From Gemmatimonadota bacterium (lineage in GTDB: Bacteria; Gemmatimonadota; Gemmatimonadetes; Gemmatimonadales; GWC2-71-9), in contig QHUZ01000035.1 of the NCBI GenBank assembly GCA_003223395.1, positions 1-64,000 of the forward strand: a stretch of 64,000 bases of DNA. Reading direction: 5' to 3'. This document shows, in pieces, positions 1-9,080 of this stretch. Numbering within the stretch: the stretch's first letter is position 1; every line of letters begins with the position of its first letter. The notes beneath the pieces were generated by a model. That model did no database searches and was not told where the DNA came from. It saw only the letters and a list, made by a program, of their open reading frames with translations. The translations under genes were made by a program, and so were the position numbers.

Positions 1-2
1 TC

Positions 3-440
3 GAGCCCGACGGGCGGCTGCGCATCACCGACTTCGGGCTCGCCCTCGCGTTGCGCGGCGGCGCTCGCTTCGGTGGCGCCACGTCACGCAGCGGCACACC
101 ACAATTCGCCGCGCCGGAGCAGCTGCTGGGGGAACGGGTCGATCAGCGAGCTGATCTCTACTCACTCTCGGCCGTGGCGTACTTCGTGTTGCTCGGCAAA
201 GCGCCGTTCAGCGGCAAGACACCGGAGCAGATCCTCGCGAAGCAGACGACCGACGACGTGCCGTCCCTGGCCGCGGAGCGCCGCGACGTGCCGCGGGACC
301 TGGAAGACATCCTGCGCCGCGCGATCCGCAGCGACCCGAACGAGCGATTCCACTCGGCCGGCGCGTTTCACGCCGCGGTGAAGAGTGTGTTTGGGGGTTT
401 TCTGCGAAGACTCGTCGCGCTCTTCCGACCAGAATCCTAG
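3..440 (+). CDS. Serine/threonine protein kinase, C-terminal part (5' end outside window)
   Basis: The reading frame enters from the left edge, so the ATP-binding lobe is missing. What remains is the C-lobe of a Hanks-type kinase. The Mg-binding DFG (ITDFGLA) comes within the first 15 residues, followed by the activation-loop end GTPQFAAPEQL and the subdomain IX segment DQRADLYSLSAVAYFVLLG. After the domain comes only a short basic tail (GGFLRRLVALFRPES), with no sensor domain or obvious membrane segment. Its stop overlaps tail-to-tail with the stop of the next gene (CTAG shared at 437-440). The family phosphorylates Ser/Thr; its substrate cannot be read from the fragment. Confidence 0.93.
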   Translation, partial: EPDGRLRITDFGLALALRGGARFGGATSRSGTPQFAAPEQLLGERVDQRADLYSLSAVAYFVLLGKAPFSGKTPEQILAKQTTDDVPSLAAERRDVPRDLEDILRRAIRSDPNERFHSAGAFHAAVKSVFGGFLRRLVALFRPES

Positions 441-1301
441 CGCCACCTGAAGATCTTCAGCGCGATCACGAAGCTCACGGCGCCCCACGCCGCGACGACC
501 GCGAGCGGTGTGGCGAGGCCCGTGATCGCGGCGCCGTCGATCATCACGGCGCGCAGTGCATCATTCAGCGCCGTGAGCGGCAGCGCCTTCACGAAGGGGA
601 TCATCGCGTCGGGGAACCGGGCATAGGAAAAGAACGTCCCGGACAGAATCCACATCGGCAGCATCACGAGGTTCATCAGTCCCGAGACACCCTCGATCGT
701 CTTCGCCCGGCTCGCGACCAGCAGCCCCAGTCCTGCGAACGAGAACGAGCCGAGGATCGTGATCCCCGCCAGCGACGCGAAGGACCCCCGCACGGCGACA
801 CCGAACAGCAGCCACCCGAAGCCCACCAGCGCCACCACCTCCACGATCAGGAAGACGAGCCGCGAGAGGATGAAGCTCAGCAGGTAGTGACTGCGCCGCA
901 TCGGTGTCGCCATGTAGCGCTTGAGCAGCTTGCGTTGCCGCGCCTGCACGACAGAGAACCCGACGCCCCAGATGCCGCTGCCGAGCAGGTTCATGCCTAG
1001 GAGCCCTGGGATCAGAAAGTCGATGTAGCGCGAGCCCGGAGCGACGACGCGGTCGTCCCGCACCGCGACGAGATCCTTCCGCCCGCGCGACCGCTGCAAG
1101 CACGACCGCCACCGCGCTGTCCCCGGGACCGGCGAGCACGCCGACCTGCAACTTGCCGGGCCCCGTGTTGCGGAAGGCGAGCCCGAGCGCGAAGGCAAGC
1201 ACGATCGGAAAGCCAAAGACCCAGAATACCGCTTCGGGCTCGCGGTAGAACTCCCGCATGCGCGAGAGCGCCAGCTGGTACATCGGATGCTCACGTATCA
1301 C
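437..1301 (-). pseudogene. ABC-2 type transporter permease, frameshifted with a probable internal deletion
   Basis: Two reading frames together make one permease. The first (GTG 1301 or ATG 1283) reads YQLALSRMREFYREPEAVF, a membrane segment, then a short stretch to about 1105. The second resumes near 1110 with LQRSRGRKDLVAVRDDRV and SRYIDFLIPGLLGMNLLG and continues through five further hydrophobic segments to 437. Members of this ABC-2 (drug/antibiotic efflux) family have, as I recall them, a periplasmic stretch of roughly 80 residues between these parts that is absent here. The shift lies near plus-strand 1098-1110, where GTGCTTGCAGCGG would read on as VLQR if one base were removed. It partners the ATPase immediately upstream (stop 1291). 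Genuine decay or an assembly error are both possible. Confidence 0.7.
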
Positions 1302-2250
1302 GGAGCTGGCGTCCGGTGAGCGCCACGAAGACGTCGTCGAGCGTCGCGTGATGCGTGGTCAGCGATGACAGCTCGAGCCGGCGCTGCTGGAGCAGGGCGA
1401 GGAGCGCGGGGAGCGTGCGATGGAGCTCCGTCACGGTCAACGAGAGGCCGCTCCCCCCGCCCCCACCGCCGCCCCCGGCAGCGGGTCGAACCGCGGTGAC
1501 GCCGCCCGTGCCACGGATCGGCTCGATCAGATCACCAGGGACCCCATCAGTCAAGGCGAACTCGATGACGTGCTCCGCGCCGAGCGACGCGATCAGCTCG
1601 CGCGGCGTGCCGAGCGCGATGATCTTGCCGTGATCCATGATCGCGACCCGGTCGCACAGGCGCTCCGCTTCCTCCATGTAGTGCGTCGTGAGCAGCACCG
1701 TGCCCCCCGCGGCGCGGAACCGGCGGATGATCTCCCATAGCTGCCGGCGCGAGTGCGGGTCGAGGCCCGTCGTCGGCTCGTCGAGGAACAGCAGCTCGGG
1801 CTTGCTCACCAGCGCGCACGCTACCGCCAGCCGCTGCTTCTGTCCGCCGGACAGCGTCACGACACGCGCGTTGCGTTTTTCCTCGAGCTCGACCAGCGCG
1901 AGCACTTCCGCGACGGTGTGTGACTGACGATAGAACGACCGGAACAGCGCGAGTACCTCCGTGACGGTGAGCTTGTCGGCGAGCTGCGTTTCCTGCAGCT
2001 GAATGCCGAGCCGCTCCCGCAGCGCCCGCCCGGCAGCGCCTTCGCGCCACGGCGTTCCCAGGATCTCGACGTCGCCCGAGTCCGGCGGGGTCAGCCCTTC
2101 GAGAATCTCGATCGTGGTCGTCTTTCCGGCGCCGTTCGGCCCGAGCAGGCCAAAGCATTCGCCGGCCCCGACCGTGAGATCGAGACCCGCGACGGCGACG
2201 ACGTCCCCGAAGCGCTTGGTCAGCGCCCGACAGTTGATCGCTACGATTTT
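1291..2250 (-). CDS. ABC transporter ATP-binding protein (drug/ABC-2 export type)
   Basis: This is the nucleotide-binding subunit of the exporter whose permease follows directly. It has Walker A GPNGAGKTTT, a Q-loop region IQLQETQLADKLTVTEVL, signature LSGGQKQRLAVA, Walker B LLFLDEPTTGLDP and switch H in LLTTHYMEEAERL. A glycine run (about nine Gly, from plus-strand 1450-1480) links the ATPase to a C-terminal domain of the DrrA/CcmA-like type. No ATG, GTG or TTG exists in frame before the conserved N-terminus. The first plausible codons are around ATC 2247, preceded by GAGAAG at 2258-2253, so the start is unresolved. The 5' end overlaps the small upstream gene by about 10 nt. Confidence 0.85.
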   Translation of the reverse strand, partial: KIVAINCRALTKRFGDVVAVAGLDLTVGAGECFGLLGPNGAGKTTTIEILEGLTPPDSGDVEILGTPWREGAAGRALRERLGIQLQETQLADKLTVTEVLALFRSFYRQSHTVAEVLALVELEEKRNARVVTLSGGQKQRLAVACALVSKPELLFLDEPTTGLDPHSRRQLWEIIRRFRAAGGTVLLTTHYMEEAERLCDRVAIMDHGKIIALGTPRELIASLGAEHVIEFALTDGVPGDLIEPIRGTGGVTAVRPAAGGGGGGGGSGLSLTVTELHRTLPALLALLQQRRLELSSLTTHHATLDDVFVALTGRQLRDT

Positions 2251-2636
2251 GGCTTCTCGGTGTCTTTTGCTTTTTCTTTTTCGGGCGGCATTTCGTGGGC
2301 CATCTTGAGCGCTTGATCGAGCTGCATCGACATGCTGTTCACGCCGTCGGTCAGCGCGCGCACCTTCATCATGATTCCCGTGCCTGCCCGGCTCGCGACG
2401 ATCGCCAATGTGCCGGCGACATCCGGCAGAGTGCCCAGATTCGCGGTGAGCGCGCGCTGGCGCATATGGGACAGGTCCCGCGCGATGTTCCCGCAGATGC
2501 CGTCGATGATTTTGGGTTTCGCGGCCCGGTTGGACTCGAGCTCGGCGACCAGCTTTCTGACGTGATCCACGGTCCGGACGTAGCCCTGCAGCTCTTCAAT
2601 GCGGCGGATCTGATTCGCCGATTGCTTCTGCACCAC
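2241..2636 (-). CDS. Small hypothetical protein with charged C-terminal tail
   Basis: A 131-residue protein not recognised from any family. The chosen GTG at 2636 is preceded by GAGGA about eight bases upstream, and it begins 2 nt after the phosphatase stop (2639). The first half looks helical (IRRIEELQGYVRTVDHVRKLVAELES). The centre has a small-residue stretch, DVAGTLAIVASRAGTGIMM, that could be a short buried helix. The end is highly charged (EMPPEKEKAKDTEKPKS). There are no catalytic motifs. Its position between the phosphatase and the ABC ATPase in a tightly spaced run suggests co-transcription only. Confidence 0.6.
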   Translation of the reverse strand: MVQKQSANQIRRIEELQGYVRTVDHVRKLVAELESNRAAKPKIIDGICGNIARDLSHMRQRALTANLGTLPDVAGTLAIVASRAGTGIMMKVRALTDGVNSMSMQLDQALKMAHEMPPEKEKAKDTEKPKS

Positions 2637-2638
2637 CG

Positions 2639-4213
2639 CTAGTTCCTCGGGCCCAGCGCCTCGGTGCGCGCGCGGCCATCGACGAGCGACAGCGGGGACA
2701 CGCCGAGCAGCACAGCGAGCGTCGGGGCGATGTCCACTGTGTTCATGCGCCCCGCGTACGACCCGCGCTTCACGCCGCGGCCCCAGAAGATGATGGGTAC
2801 GTGGGAGTCGTCTTCCGACGGCTGGCCGTGCATCGCGATCGGCAGGTTGAGGATGTCCCACACCGACCCGGGTTGCAGCGTGACGGTCAGGACGACTCCC
2901 GCGTCGGGCGCCAGGTGATGCAGCCAGCGGCGGGCGACCGGGTCGGACGCCGTGTCGGCGCGCGCCAGGTCGGCGGGCCGGATCACGCGCGCCACGCCCT
3001 GCACGCGCAGGATCCGTGCGGCAAGCGCATCGAGGACGCTGTCGGTCTTTACGCCGATCGCCGCGAACCGGCCGTTATCGCGCAGAAACAGCATGCCCGT
3101 TTCGAATTCCAGCCACCCGCGCGGTGGGTTGCCAGCCCCCGCGAGCCGGTCGAGATCGCGGTTGACTGCGATCACCACGGTGTCGAGCGACACGTGGTAC
3201 GCCGGGGCGTTGGTCTTCGCGCGCGTCCGCTCGGGGTACGAGGTCACGCCATGATCGGCCGTGAGGACGACGACGATGTTGTCGCGTCCCACGCGATCGG
3301 TGAGTCGCTTCAGGAACCACGCGAGGTAATGATCGAGCCGCAAGACTTGATCGTGAATCTCCCGCGAGTCGGGGCCGAACGCGTGGCCCACTGCATCGGT
3401 GGTGGACAGACTCACCGCCAGAATGTCGGTGCCTTTGCGGCCCAATTTCAGCGTCTCGAAGCCCTCGAGCGCGAACAGCAGCGTCAGCGAGTCCATGGCG
3501 GGCACGCCCGCGATCGCTGCGGCCGCAAGGATGCTGTCGGCGGGCAGCGCGTGCGGAAAGACGACGCCCGTGCCGCCATTCTCCCACACCTCATTGTCCG
3601 GTTCTTTGTACGCGCTATCCGGGAGGAGCAGCGACCAGACCATATTGGCGGCCTTGAACGGCAAGCGGCGCGCGTTGAATGCCTGGACCCACGTCGGCAA
3701 CGTGTCGGCGTAGTAGCGACTCGTCGTGAACAAGCCCGACTGATACCAGTAAACCTGTTCCTTCGCGCGCCCGACCGGGAGAATCGCGCCGCGGTCCTTC
3801 CGGCTCACCGACAACACGCGTGTGGCAGGATCGACCGCCTTGAGCCAGTCAACCAGCGTCGTGCCGCGGAAGCGCCGCGGCGACGCGCCGGGACCCGTGG
3901 TGCCGAGCAGCGGCGCGAGTGAGTCCTGCACCCCCTCGGAATTGCGGATAATGCCGGTATGCGCGGGCCACATGCCGGAAAGAATCGTCGAGTGACCGGG
4001 CGCCGTTTCTGTGACGGCATGGTCCTGATAGCCGTCGGTGAAGAACGCTCCCTCAGTCGCGAGCTGTCCCAGCCCTCCCGTCAGCTGGCTTTTCCAGCGC
4101 GTGAAGTAATCGGCTCGCAGCTGGTCCACGGTGATCACGACGACCAGCTTGGGCCTGGCTGGCGCAGGGTGGAGCAGCCAACCCAGGAAGGCGAGATAGA
4201 CGGCGAGGTTCAT
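2639..4213 (-). CDS. Secreted PafA-like alkaline phosphatase / phosphodiesterase superfamily protein
   Basis: A 524-residue alkaline-phosphatase-superfamily enzyme that probably hydrolyses phosphomonoesters outside the cytoplasm. The start ATG 4213 gives a hydrophobic leader, MNLAVYLAFLGWLLHPAPA. Metal and nucleophile motifs are in PafA order: ITVDQLRADYF, VTETAPGHSTILSG (nucleophile Thr), IIRNS (PafA Asn position), SRKDRGAILPVGR (the K-x-R pair that marks PafA-type monoesterases), VVLTADHGV and DSHVPIIFWG. An earlier in-frame ATG at 4270 would add 19 charged residues ahead of the leader and overlap the MFS gene. The gene lies 19 nt after the MFS stop, within a long minus-strand run. Confidence 0.85.
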   Translation of the reverse strand: MNLAVYLAFLGWLLHPAPARPKLVVVITVDQLRADYFTRWKSQLTGGLGQLATEGAFFTDGYQDHAVTETAPGHSTILSGMWPAHTGIIRNSEGVQDSLAPLLGTTGPGASPRRFRGTTLVDWLKAVDPATRVLSVSRKDRGAILPVGRAKEQVYWYQSGLFTTSRYYADTLPTWVQAFNARRLPFKAANMVWSLLLPDSAYKEPDNEVWENGGTGVVFPHALPADSILAAAAIAGVPAMDSLTLLFALEGFETLKLGRKGTDILAVSLSTTDAVGHAFGPDSREIHDQVLRLDHYLAWFLKRLTDRVGRDNIVVVLTADHGVTSYPERTRAKTNAPAYHVSLDTVVIAVNRDLDRLAGAGNPPRGWLEFETGMLFLRDNGRFAAIGVKTDSVLDALAARILRVQGVARVIRPADLARADTASDPVARRWLHHLAPDAGVVLTVTLQPGSVWDILNLPIAMHGQPSEDDSHVPIIFWGRGVKRGSYAGRMNTVDIAPTLAVLLGVSPLSLVDGRARTEALGPRN

Positions 4214-4232
4214 GGTCAGAAGGTAGCGGTCC

Positions 4233-5456
4233 TCACGTGGTTGCCGCCACCTGCGTCGGGGTATCCTCATGGATTCGTAGGGTCAGATACCCGACGAAGA
4301 GGATGATCCCCGCCGAGATGAAAAACGGAATGTGCTGGCCGAGTACTTGATAGGCACCACCGGCGTATACCGGACCCACGATTGCCGCGAGACCACGGTA
4401 GGTCTGCTGCACGCCGAGCGTCAGACCGATCTGATCGTGATGCGCGCGATGACTCACCAGCGCCGAATTGGCCGGAAACAGCAGCGCGGTGCCCAGCGGC
4501 AAGAGTATCTGCGCGCAGACGAACAGGGGAAGTGTGGGCGCCAGCGGCACGAGAATGAAGCCGGCAAGCAGGAGCAGAGTCCCCAGCTGCATCGTCCGCA
4601 CTTCGCCGAGCCTCGCATTGAACCAGCCAACGGGCGCGGTGCGCATCAGCACCCCGACGGCGCCGAAGATCATGAAGAAGAACCCGATCTGGTCTGCCGT
4701 AATGGAGAACCTGTCGTGCAAGTAGAGCGAGAAAATGGGTGGCAGCGCGTTGAATGCCAGCATGGCTAGCGCATAGATCCAGATCAGCAACGACACCGGC
4801 TCGCTGGGCTCCGCCACGACGCGCGCAGCCGGCTGGACGATCTGCCGCACGGCATCGCCCATGGTCAACGGCCGTCGCGGTGCAGCGGCCGCCGTGCGCG
4901 TGACTCCCGCCTGTGCCCAGCGCGACTCGGGCAGCCATTTCCACGCGAACGCCACGTTGACCAAGACCAGGGCGCTCGCGAACAAACCGGGCGCCGCTTC
5001 ACCGAAGCGGTGCATGAACGATCCGATCGCGGGACCGATGATCACCCCTGCGCTCGTAGCCGCGGACAGCCACCCCAAGGCCTTGGCGCGCTCGCGCGGC
5101 ACCATTGAGTCCGCAACGTACGCCTGAACGACTCCCGTGGTGCCCCCACCAAGTCCTTGCACGAAGCGCGACAGGAACAGGAGCCAGACCGTGTGCGCAA
5201 AGCCGAAGACGATGTAGGCGAACGCCGAAGCGCCGAGGCCCACGAGCAGCGCGGGGCGCCGGCCGTACCGGTCGGAGACATATCCCCACACAGGTGACGA
5301 CACGAGCTGAGCGACCGGAAATGACGCCGCGAGCAAACCGACCACGGTCGCCGTGGCCCCGAGGTTCTTGGCGTAGAGCGGCAGCAGGGGCCAAATGATC
5401 ATCAGCCCCATCATGTCTACGAACGCGACCAGCATCAGCACCGCAAGCTTCTTCAT
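4233..5456 (-). CDS. MFS transporter (TetA/DHA1-like)
   Basis: A 407-residue, roughly twelve-helix major facilitator. The first helix is followed by the loop 2-3 signature GYVSDRYGRRPALL, and a glycine-rich motif C-like stretch (GVIIGPAIGSFM) occurs in helix 5, both typical of drug:H+ antiporters of the DHA1 group. Its start overlaps the stop of the iron-type permease upstream by 4 nt (5453-5456, ATGA), so the two are translationally coupled. The substrate is unknown. Linkage to a metal importer allows either metallophore export or general drug efflux, but neither is shown by sequence. Confidence 0.9.
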   Translation of the reverse strand: MKKLAVLMLVAFVDMMGLMIIWPLLPLYAKNLGATATVVGLLAASFPVAQLVSSPVWGYVSDRYGRRPALLVGLGASAFAYIVFGFAHTVWLLFLSRFVQGLGGGTTGVVQAYVADSMVPRERAKALGWLSAATSAGVIIGPAIGSFMHRFGEAAPGLFASALVLVNVAFAWKWLPESRWAQAGVTRTAAAAPRRPLTMGDAVRQIVQPAARVVAEPSEPVSLLIWIYALAMLAFNALPPIFSLYLHDRFSITADQIGFFFMIFGAVGVLMRTAPVGWFNARLGEVRTMQLGTLLLLAGFILVPLAPTLPLFVCAQILLPLGTALLFPANSALVSHRAHHDQIGLTLGVQQTYRGLAAIVGPVYAGGAYQVLGQHIPFFISAGIILFVGYLTLRIHEDTPTQVAATT

Positions 5457-7084
5457 CGTCTCGCTCCCACGCCCAGCACCACCGCGCTGACCAACATGAG
5501 CACCACGCCGAACGCCGCGGCGACACCGGTCTCGGCGAGCCGCAGGCTCGAGAGGATCTCAATCGACACGGGTCGCGTCTCGTAGGTGTAGAGGACGATC
5601 GACGCCACGATATCACCGAGCGCGGCAACAAATGCGAGGCTGGCTCCCGCCGCCAGCCCGGGCCTGAGCTGGGGCAGCGTGACGCGCGCGAGCGTGCGCC
5701 AGCGGCCCGCGCCCAGACTCGCCGCGGCCTCCTCGAGCGACGGATCGAGCTGCCGGTACGCCGCGAGCACGCCCCGCCCCGTGAGCGGCAACGCGCGCAC
5801 GAGATACGCAAGCGGCAAGATGACCGCAGTCCCCACTAGGACGAAGCGCAGCTGCAGCGGCGCGTGTACACTGAACGTGATCGCGAGCGCGATCGCGAAG
5901 ACGGTGCCCGGCAGCGCCCACGGCAGCGCGAGCAGCGCTTCGATGGCACGGCGCAACGCCACGCGCCGCCGCACCACCAACCATCCGCCGACGAGCGCGA
6001 TCACAACGGCCACCGCGGTGCTGGCGGACGCCATCCAGAGCGAATTCCACAACGGCCGCAGCCGTTCGGTTTCGGAAAACAACCGGCGATAGTTGTCGAA
6101 ATTGATCACCGGCGGCAGCACTTCCGTCGTCCACGCGCCGTACGGCACCAGGGAGACCAGCGCCAGCGTCAGGTGCGGCAGCAACAGCAGCACCGCGAGC
6201 CCCCAACCCGCTCCCGCCGCGAGCCAGCGCACGCTCGCGCGCCGAATGGGACGCGGCCGGGGCGCGATCCCCTTCCCCAATGCGACGAGGATGTCGTCGC
6301 CCTCGGTGCGGCGCAGAATCGCGAGGCCGGCCACGGCGACGAGTGCCAGCGCGACGGTCTCGACCATGGCGAGCGGCAGGTCGCCGTTCAGTTTCGTCGC
6401 CACGATCTGCGTCGTCATCACGCGGAAGCCCCCGCCAAAGATGTACGGCGCGCTGAACGAGCCGAGCGCGGTCATGAAGGTGAGGATCGCCGCGCCGACG
6501 AGCGAGGGGCGGAGCAGCGGCACGATCACCCGCCACAGCGTCGCGCGCCGATCGGCTCCCAACGCCTGTGCCGCCTCCAGCATCGACACGTCCAGTTTCG
6601 CGAGTCCCGCGCGGGTAAACAGATAGAAGTAGACGTACATCGAGTAGGCGTGGACGAGCAGAATCGCCACTGCCCCTTGGAGCCGCCACGGCGCGTTCTG
6701 CAGGTGGAGCAGCGACTGGACTGCGCGGGCGATGAAGCCCGACTCGCCGTACAGAAAGAGGAACGCGATCACGCCGACGAGCGGCGGCAACACGACCGGC
6801 AGCGCGATGAGCGCGCCGAGCGTCTTGCGGCCGGGGAAATCGAACCACTCGAACAGAAACGCGAGGGGAATGCCGATCGCCGCCGCCAGGATCACGCTCA
6901 CCAGCGAGATCCAGATGCTGGCCCAGAGCGCGGCCCACTCGCCGGGGCGGGTGAAGAAGTCCCGGAGCGCTGATGGGTGGGCCGCATCGGCCGCGACGAT
7001 GACGATCGGATAGATGACGAGCCAGGCGAGCAGCAGCGTCAACGCCGCGGCCGCGAGGTCGGACCGCTTCGACCGCACCGTCAC
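5453..7084 (-). CDS. Fe(III)-type ABC transporter permease, fused two-domain (FbpB/AfuB-like)
   Basis: A 543-residue double-length permease with two copies of the binding-protein-dependent transport fold, about twelve membrane helices in all. Each half carries the EAA loop that docks on the ATPase: LEAAQALGADRRATLWRVI in the first and LEEAAASLGAGRWRTLARVT in the second. This architecture is usual for FbpB, AfuB and ThiP permeases. The start is GTG 7084, sharing GTGA with the ATPase stop. With the upstream ATPase and lipoprotein it makes a complete importer. Iron(III) is the most likely substrate, and thiamine or another small solute is possible. Confidence 0.9.
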   Translation of the reverse strand: MTVRSKRSDLAAAALTLLLAWLVIYPIVIVAADAAHPSALRDFFTRPGEWAALWASIWISLVSVILAAAIGIPLAFLFEWFDFPGRKTLGALIALPVVLPPLVGVIAFLFLYGESGFIARAVQSLLHLQNAPWRLQGAVAILLVHAYSMYVYFYLFTRAGLAKLDVSMLEAAQALGADRRATLWRVIVPLLRPSLVGAAILTFMTALGSFSAPYIFGGGFRVMTTQIVATKLNGDLPLAMVETVALALVAVAGLAILRRTEGDDILVALGKGIAPRPRPIRRASVRWLAAGAGWGLAVLLLLPHLTLALVSLVPYGAWTTEVLPPVINFDNYRRLFSETERLRPLWNSLWMASASTAVAVVIALVGGWLVVRRRVALRRAIEALLALPWALPGTVFAIALAITFSVHAPLQLRFVLVGTAVILPLAYLVRALPLTGRGVLAAYRQLDPSLEEAAASLGAGRWRTLARVTLPQLRPGLAAGASLAFVAALGDIVASIVLYTYETRPVSIEILSSLRLAETGVAAAFGVVLMLVSAVVLGVGARR

Positions 7085-8052
7085 AACGCGATCACGCGTG
7101 TGGCTTCCACATACACGCGCTCCCCCACCTTCGCGGCGTCGGGCTCGGCCATCACTTCGAAGCGCTCCTGGTCATCGCTCTCGACTACGAAAAACGCGGC
7201 GGCGCCGATGTAGCGCCGCTCGCGTACCACTCCGGGCAGGCCGGCCGCGCCAAATCGGAGGCGCTCGGGCCGGACCACGAGCACACCCTTGCCGTTGGCG
7301 CCGAGCGCTCGCGCCGCCTTGCCGCGAAAGACGTTCGCACGACCCACGAACGTGGCGACGAACAGATTGACGGGGTGCTCGTACAAGTCGTCGGGCGCGC
7401 CGGATTGTTCCAGTCGTCCCTGGTTGAGGACTGCGATGCGATCGCCAAGGTCGAACGCTTCTTCCTGCTCGTGCGTCACAAACACCGTCGTGATCCCGAC
7501 GCGCTTGATGACTTCGCGCAGCTCGTGGCGCGTCCGCTCCCGGAGCGCCGGGTCGAGATTCGACAGTGGCTCGTCGAGCAGCAGGATGCGCGGCTCGGGC
7601 GCGAGCGCGCGCGCCAGCGCGACGCGCTGCTGCTGGCCGCCGGACAGCTCCTGGACCTTGCGTCGCTCGTAGCCGGCCAGATCAACGAGTGCGAGCGCTT
7701 CAGAGATTTTTTGCTCTACCCGTCCCTCGTCCCCCTTCCCCCTTCCCTGCAGTCCAAAGCCGACGTTTTCCCCTACGTCGAGGTGCGGAAACAGCGCATA
7801 GTGCTGAAACACCATGCCGAAGCGCCGCTGCGCGGGCGGCACCGTCGTGACGTCCTCGCTCGCCACCGCGATCCGGCCGCCATCGGCCGTTTCGAAGCCG
7901 GCCAGGAGACGCAGCATGGTCGTCTTACCGCTTCCCGACGGCCCCAGCAGCGCCAGAATCTCGCCGCGCGCGATGTCGAGCGAGATAGGGCCGATGGTCA
8001 CATCGTGGGCCCAGCGTTTTTCGATCGCCTGAATCTGCAGAAATGCGCTCAA
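7081..8052 (-). CDS. Fe(III)-type ABC transporter ATP-binding protein (FbpC/PotA-like)
   Basis: A 323-residue ATPase of the ferric-ion/spermidine importer class. It has Walker A GPSGSGKTTM, Q-loop FQHYALFPHL, signature LSGGQQQRVALA, Walker B ILLLDEPLSNLDP and switch H VTHEQEEAF, followed by a C-terminal TOBE-like regulatory domain ending in VEATRVIAL. The best start is TTG 8052, which gives LSAFLQIQAIEKRW and shares TTGA with the binding-protein stop. A longer form from GTG 8088 would add 12 residues not typical of the family. Confidence 0.9.
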   Translation of the reverse strand: MSAFLQIQAIEKRWAHDVTIGPISLDIARGEILALLGPSGSGKTTMLRLLAGFETADGGRIAVASEDVTTVPPAQRRFGMVFQHYALFPHLDVGENVGFGLQGRGKGDEGRVEQKISEALALVDLAGYERRKVQELSGGQQQRVALARALAPEPRILLLDEPLSNLDPALRERTRHELREVIKRVGITTVFVTHEQEEAFDLGDRIAVLNQGRLEQSGAPDDLYEHPVNLFVATFVGRANVFRGKAARALGANGKGVLVVRPERLRFGAAGLPGVVRERRYIGAAAFFVVESDDQERFEVMAEPDAAKVGERVYVEATRVIAL

Positions 8053-9080
8053 TGGCCGTTTCCCGTGCCGCGCACGTGTTGGTCCCACCAGCGCATCCAG
8101 TCCGGGCCTTGCTCGGCGAGGAGATTCCAGTCCACGTCGGCCACGACCATGCGGCGCCGCACGTCTTTCACCCAGTCGGGCAATGAGTCGGCAGGCAGAT
8201 CGAGCCGAGCCGGCAGACGGTACACGTCCCGCGCCGCTGCGAGCTGCATCTCGACGCTGCCGACGAAATCCACGTAGGCGCGCGCCGCGGTGAGATGCTT
8301 CGCGCCGCGCACCGTCGCGATCCCGTCTTCGATCACCACCGTGCCGCTCTTCGGAAAGACATAGCCGATCGGCATCCCGCGGCGGCGGCTGATCAGGACG
8401 TCCGGCAGATCCCAGATCGTGACCAGCCCTTCCTGCCGCGCGATCTTCTCACTCACGAGCGCCGGGTTTTGCTCGTAGACCTTCGTCTGACCGTCGAGCC
8501 GCCGCAGCCACGCGAATCCGGCGGTGGTGTCGCCGGTCTGCTTCATGCCGCGCTGGATGATGTAGCCGAACACCGCGCGCATCGTGCCGCTCGCGACCGG
8601 GTCGCGGATGATCAGCTTCCCTTTCCACTTCGGATCGAAGAGGTCATCCCAATCCTGCGGCGCCTCGTCCGGCTTCACGACTTTCTCGGCATAGAGAAAG
8701 GGCGCCGGCGTCTCGTAGGCCGCGAAGTAGCAATCACCGGCGCCACGCCCGCGTGCGGCGATGGCCTCGGCCCAGTTCGGGCGCCGGCAATCGAGCAGCG
8801 AGTCGCGCGCGGCCTGCGCAAGAATGAGCGACGGACCGCCGAACCACACATCCGCCTGCGGGTTCGCGCGCTCGGAGCGGACGCGGTCGTAGACATCCTG
8901 CGAGCCCATGTCGAGCCAGCGCACGTCGATGTCGGGATGAAGGGCTTCGAAGCGGTGCTCGAAGAGCGTCAGCAGGTCGCGACCGTGGGGCGAGTAGACG
9001 ACGAGCGGCGTGCGGTGATCGCGCGAGCAGCCCAGGAGCAGGACCACGCACCACGCACCACGCACCGCCTTACGGAACAT
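8049..9080 (-). CDS. Extracellular solute-binding lipoprotein of the Fe(III)-type ABC importer
   Basis: A 343-residue periplasmic binding protein. The N-terminus is a lipoprotein signal (MFRKAVRGAWCVVLLLGC) with the acylated Cys at residue 18. The mature part shows the ferric-binding-protein pattern: PLVVYSPHGRDLLTLFEHRF, ADVWFGGPS near the ligand cleft, LYAEKVVKPDEAPQDWDDLF and a GYVFPKSGTVVIEDGIA segment. It precedes its ATPase and permease in the order fbpA-fbpC-fbpB. Its own start overlaps the PIG-L stop by 11 nt. The tyrosine pair that marks iron binding was not located with certainty, so the substrate is inferred from the family. Confidence 0.87.
   Translation of the reverse strand: MFRKAVRGAWCVVLLLGCSRDHRTPLVVYSPHGRDLLTLFEHRFEALHPDIDVRWLDMGSQDVYDRVRSERANPQADVWFGGPSLILAQAARDSLLDCRRPNWAEAIAARGRGAGDCYFAAYETPAPFLYAEKVVKPDEAPQDWDDLFDPKWKGKLIIRDPVASGTMRAVFGYIIQRGMKQTGDTTAGFAWLRRLDGQTKVYEQNPALVSEKIARQEGLVTIWDLPDVLISRRRGMPIGYVFPKSGTVVIEDGIATVRGAKHLTAARAYVDFVGSVEMQLAAARDVYRLPARLDLPADSLPDWVKDVRRRMVVADVDWNLLAEQGPDWMRWWDQHVRGTGNGH

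Noticed and set aside
1446-1490. Run of CCCCCGCCCCC-type sequence
   Set aside because: It encodes a glycine-rich linker in the ABC ATPase and is in frame. It is not a regulatory repeat.
2801-3922. Long open frame on the plus strand opposite the phosphatase gene
   Set aside because: It is the complement of a well-supported coding sequence in GC-rich DNA. The translation is rich in Arg and Gln with no domain motifs.
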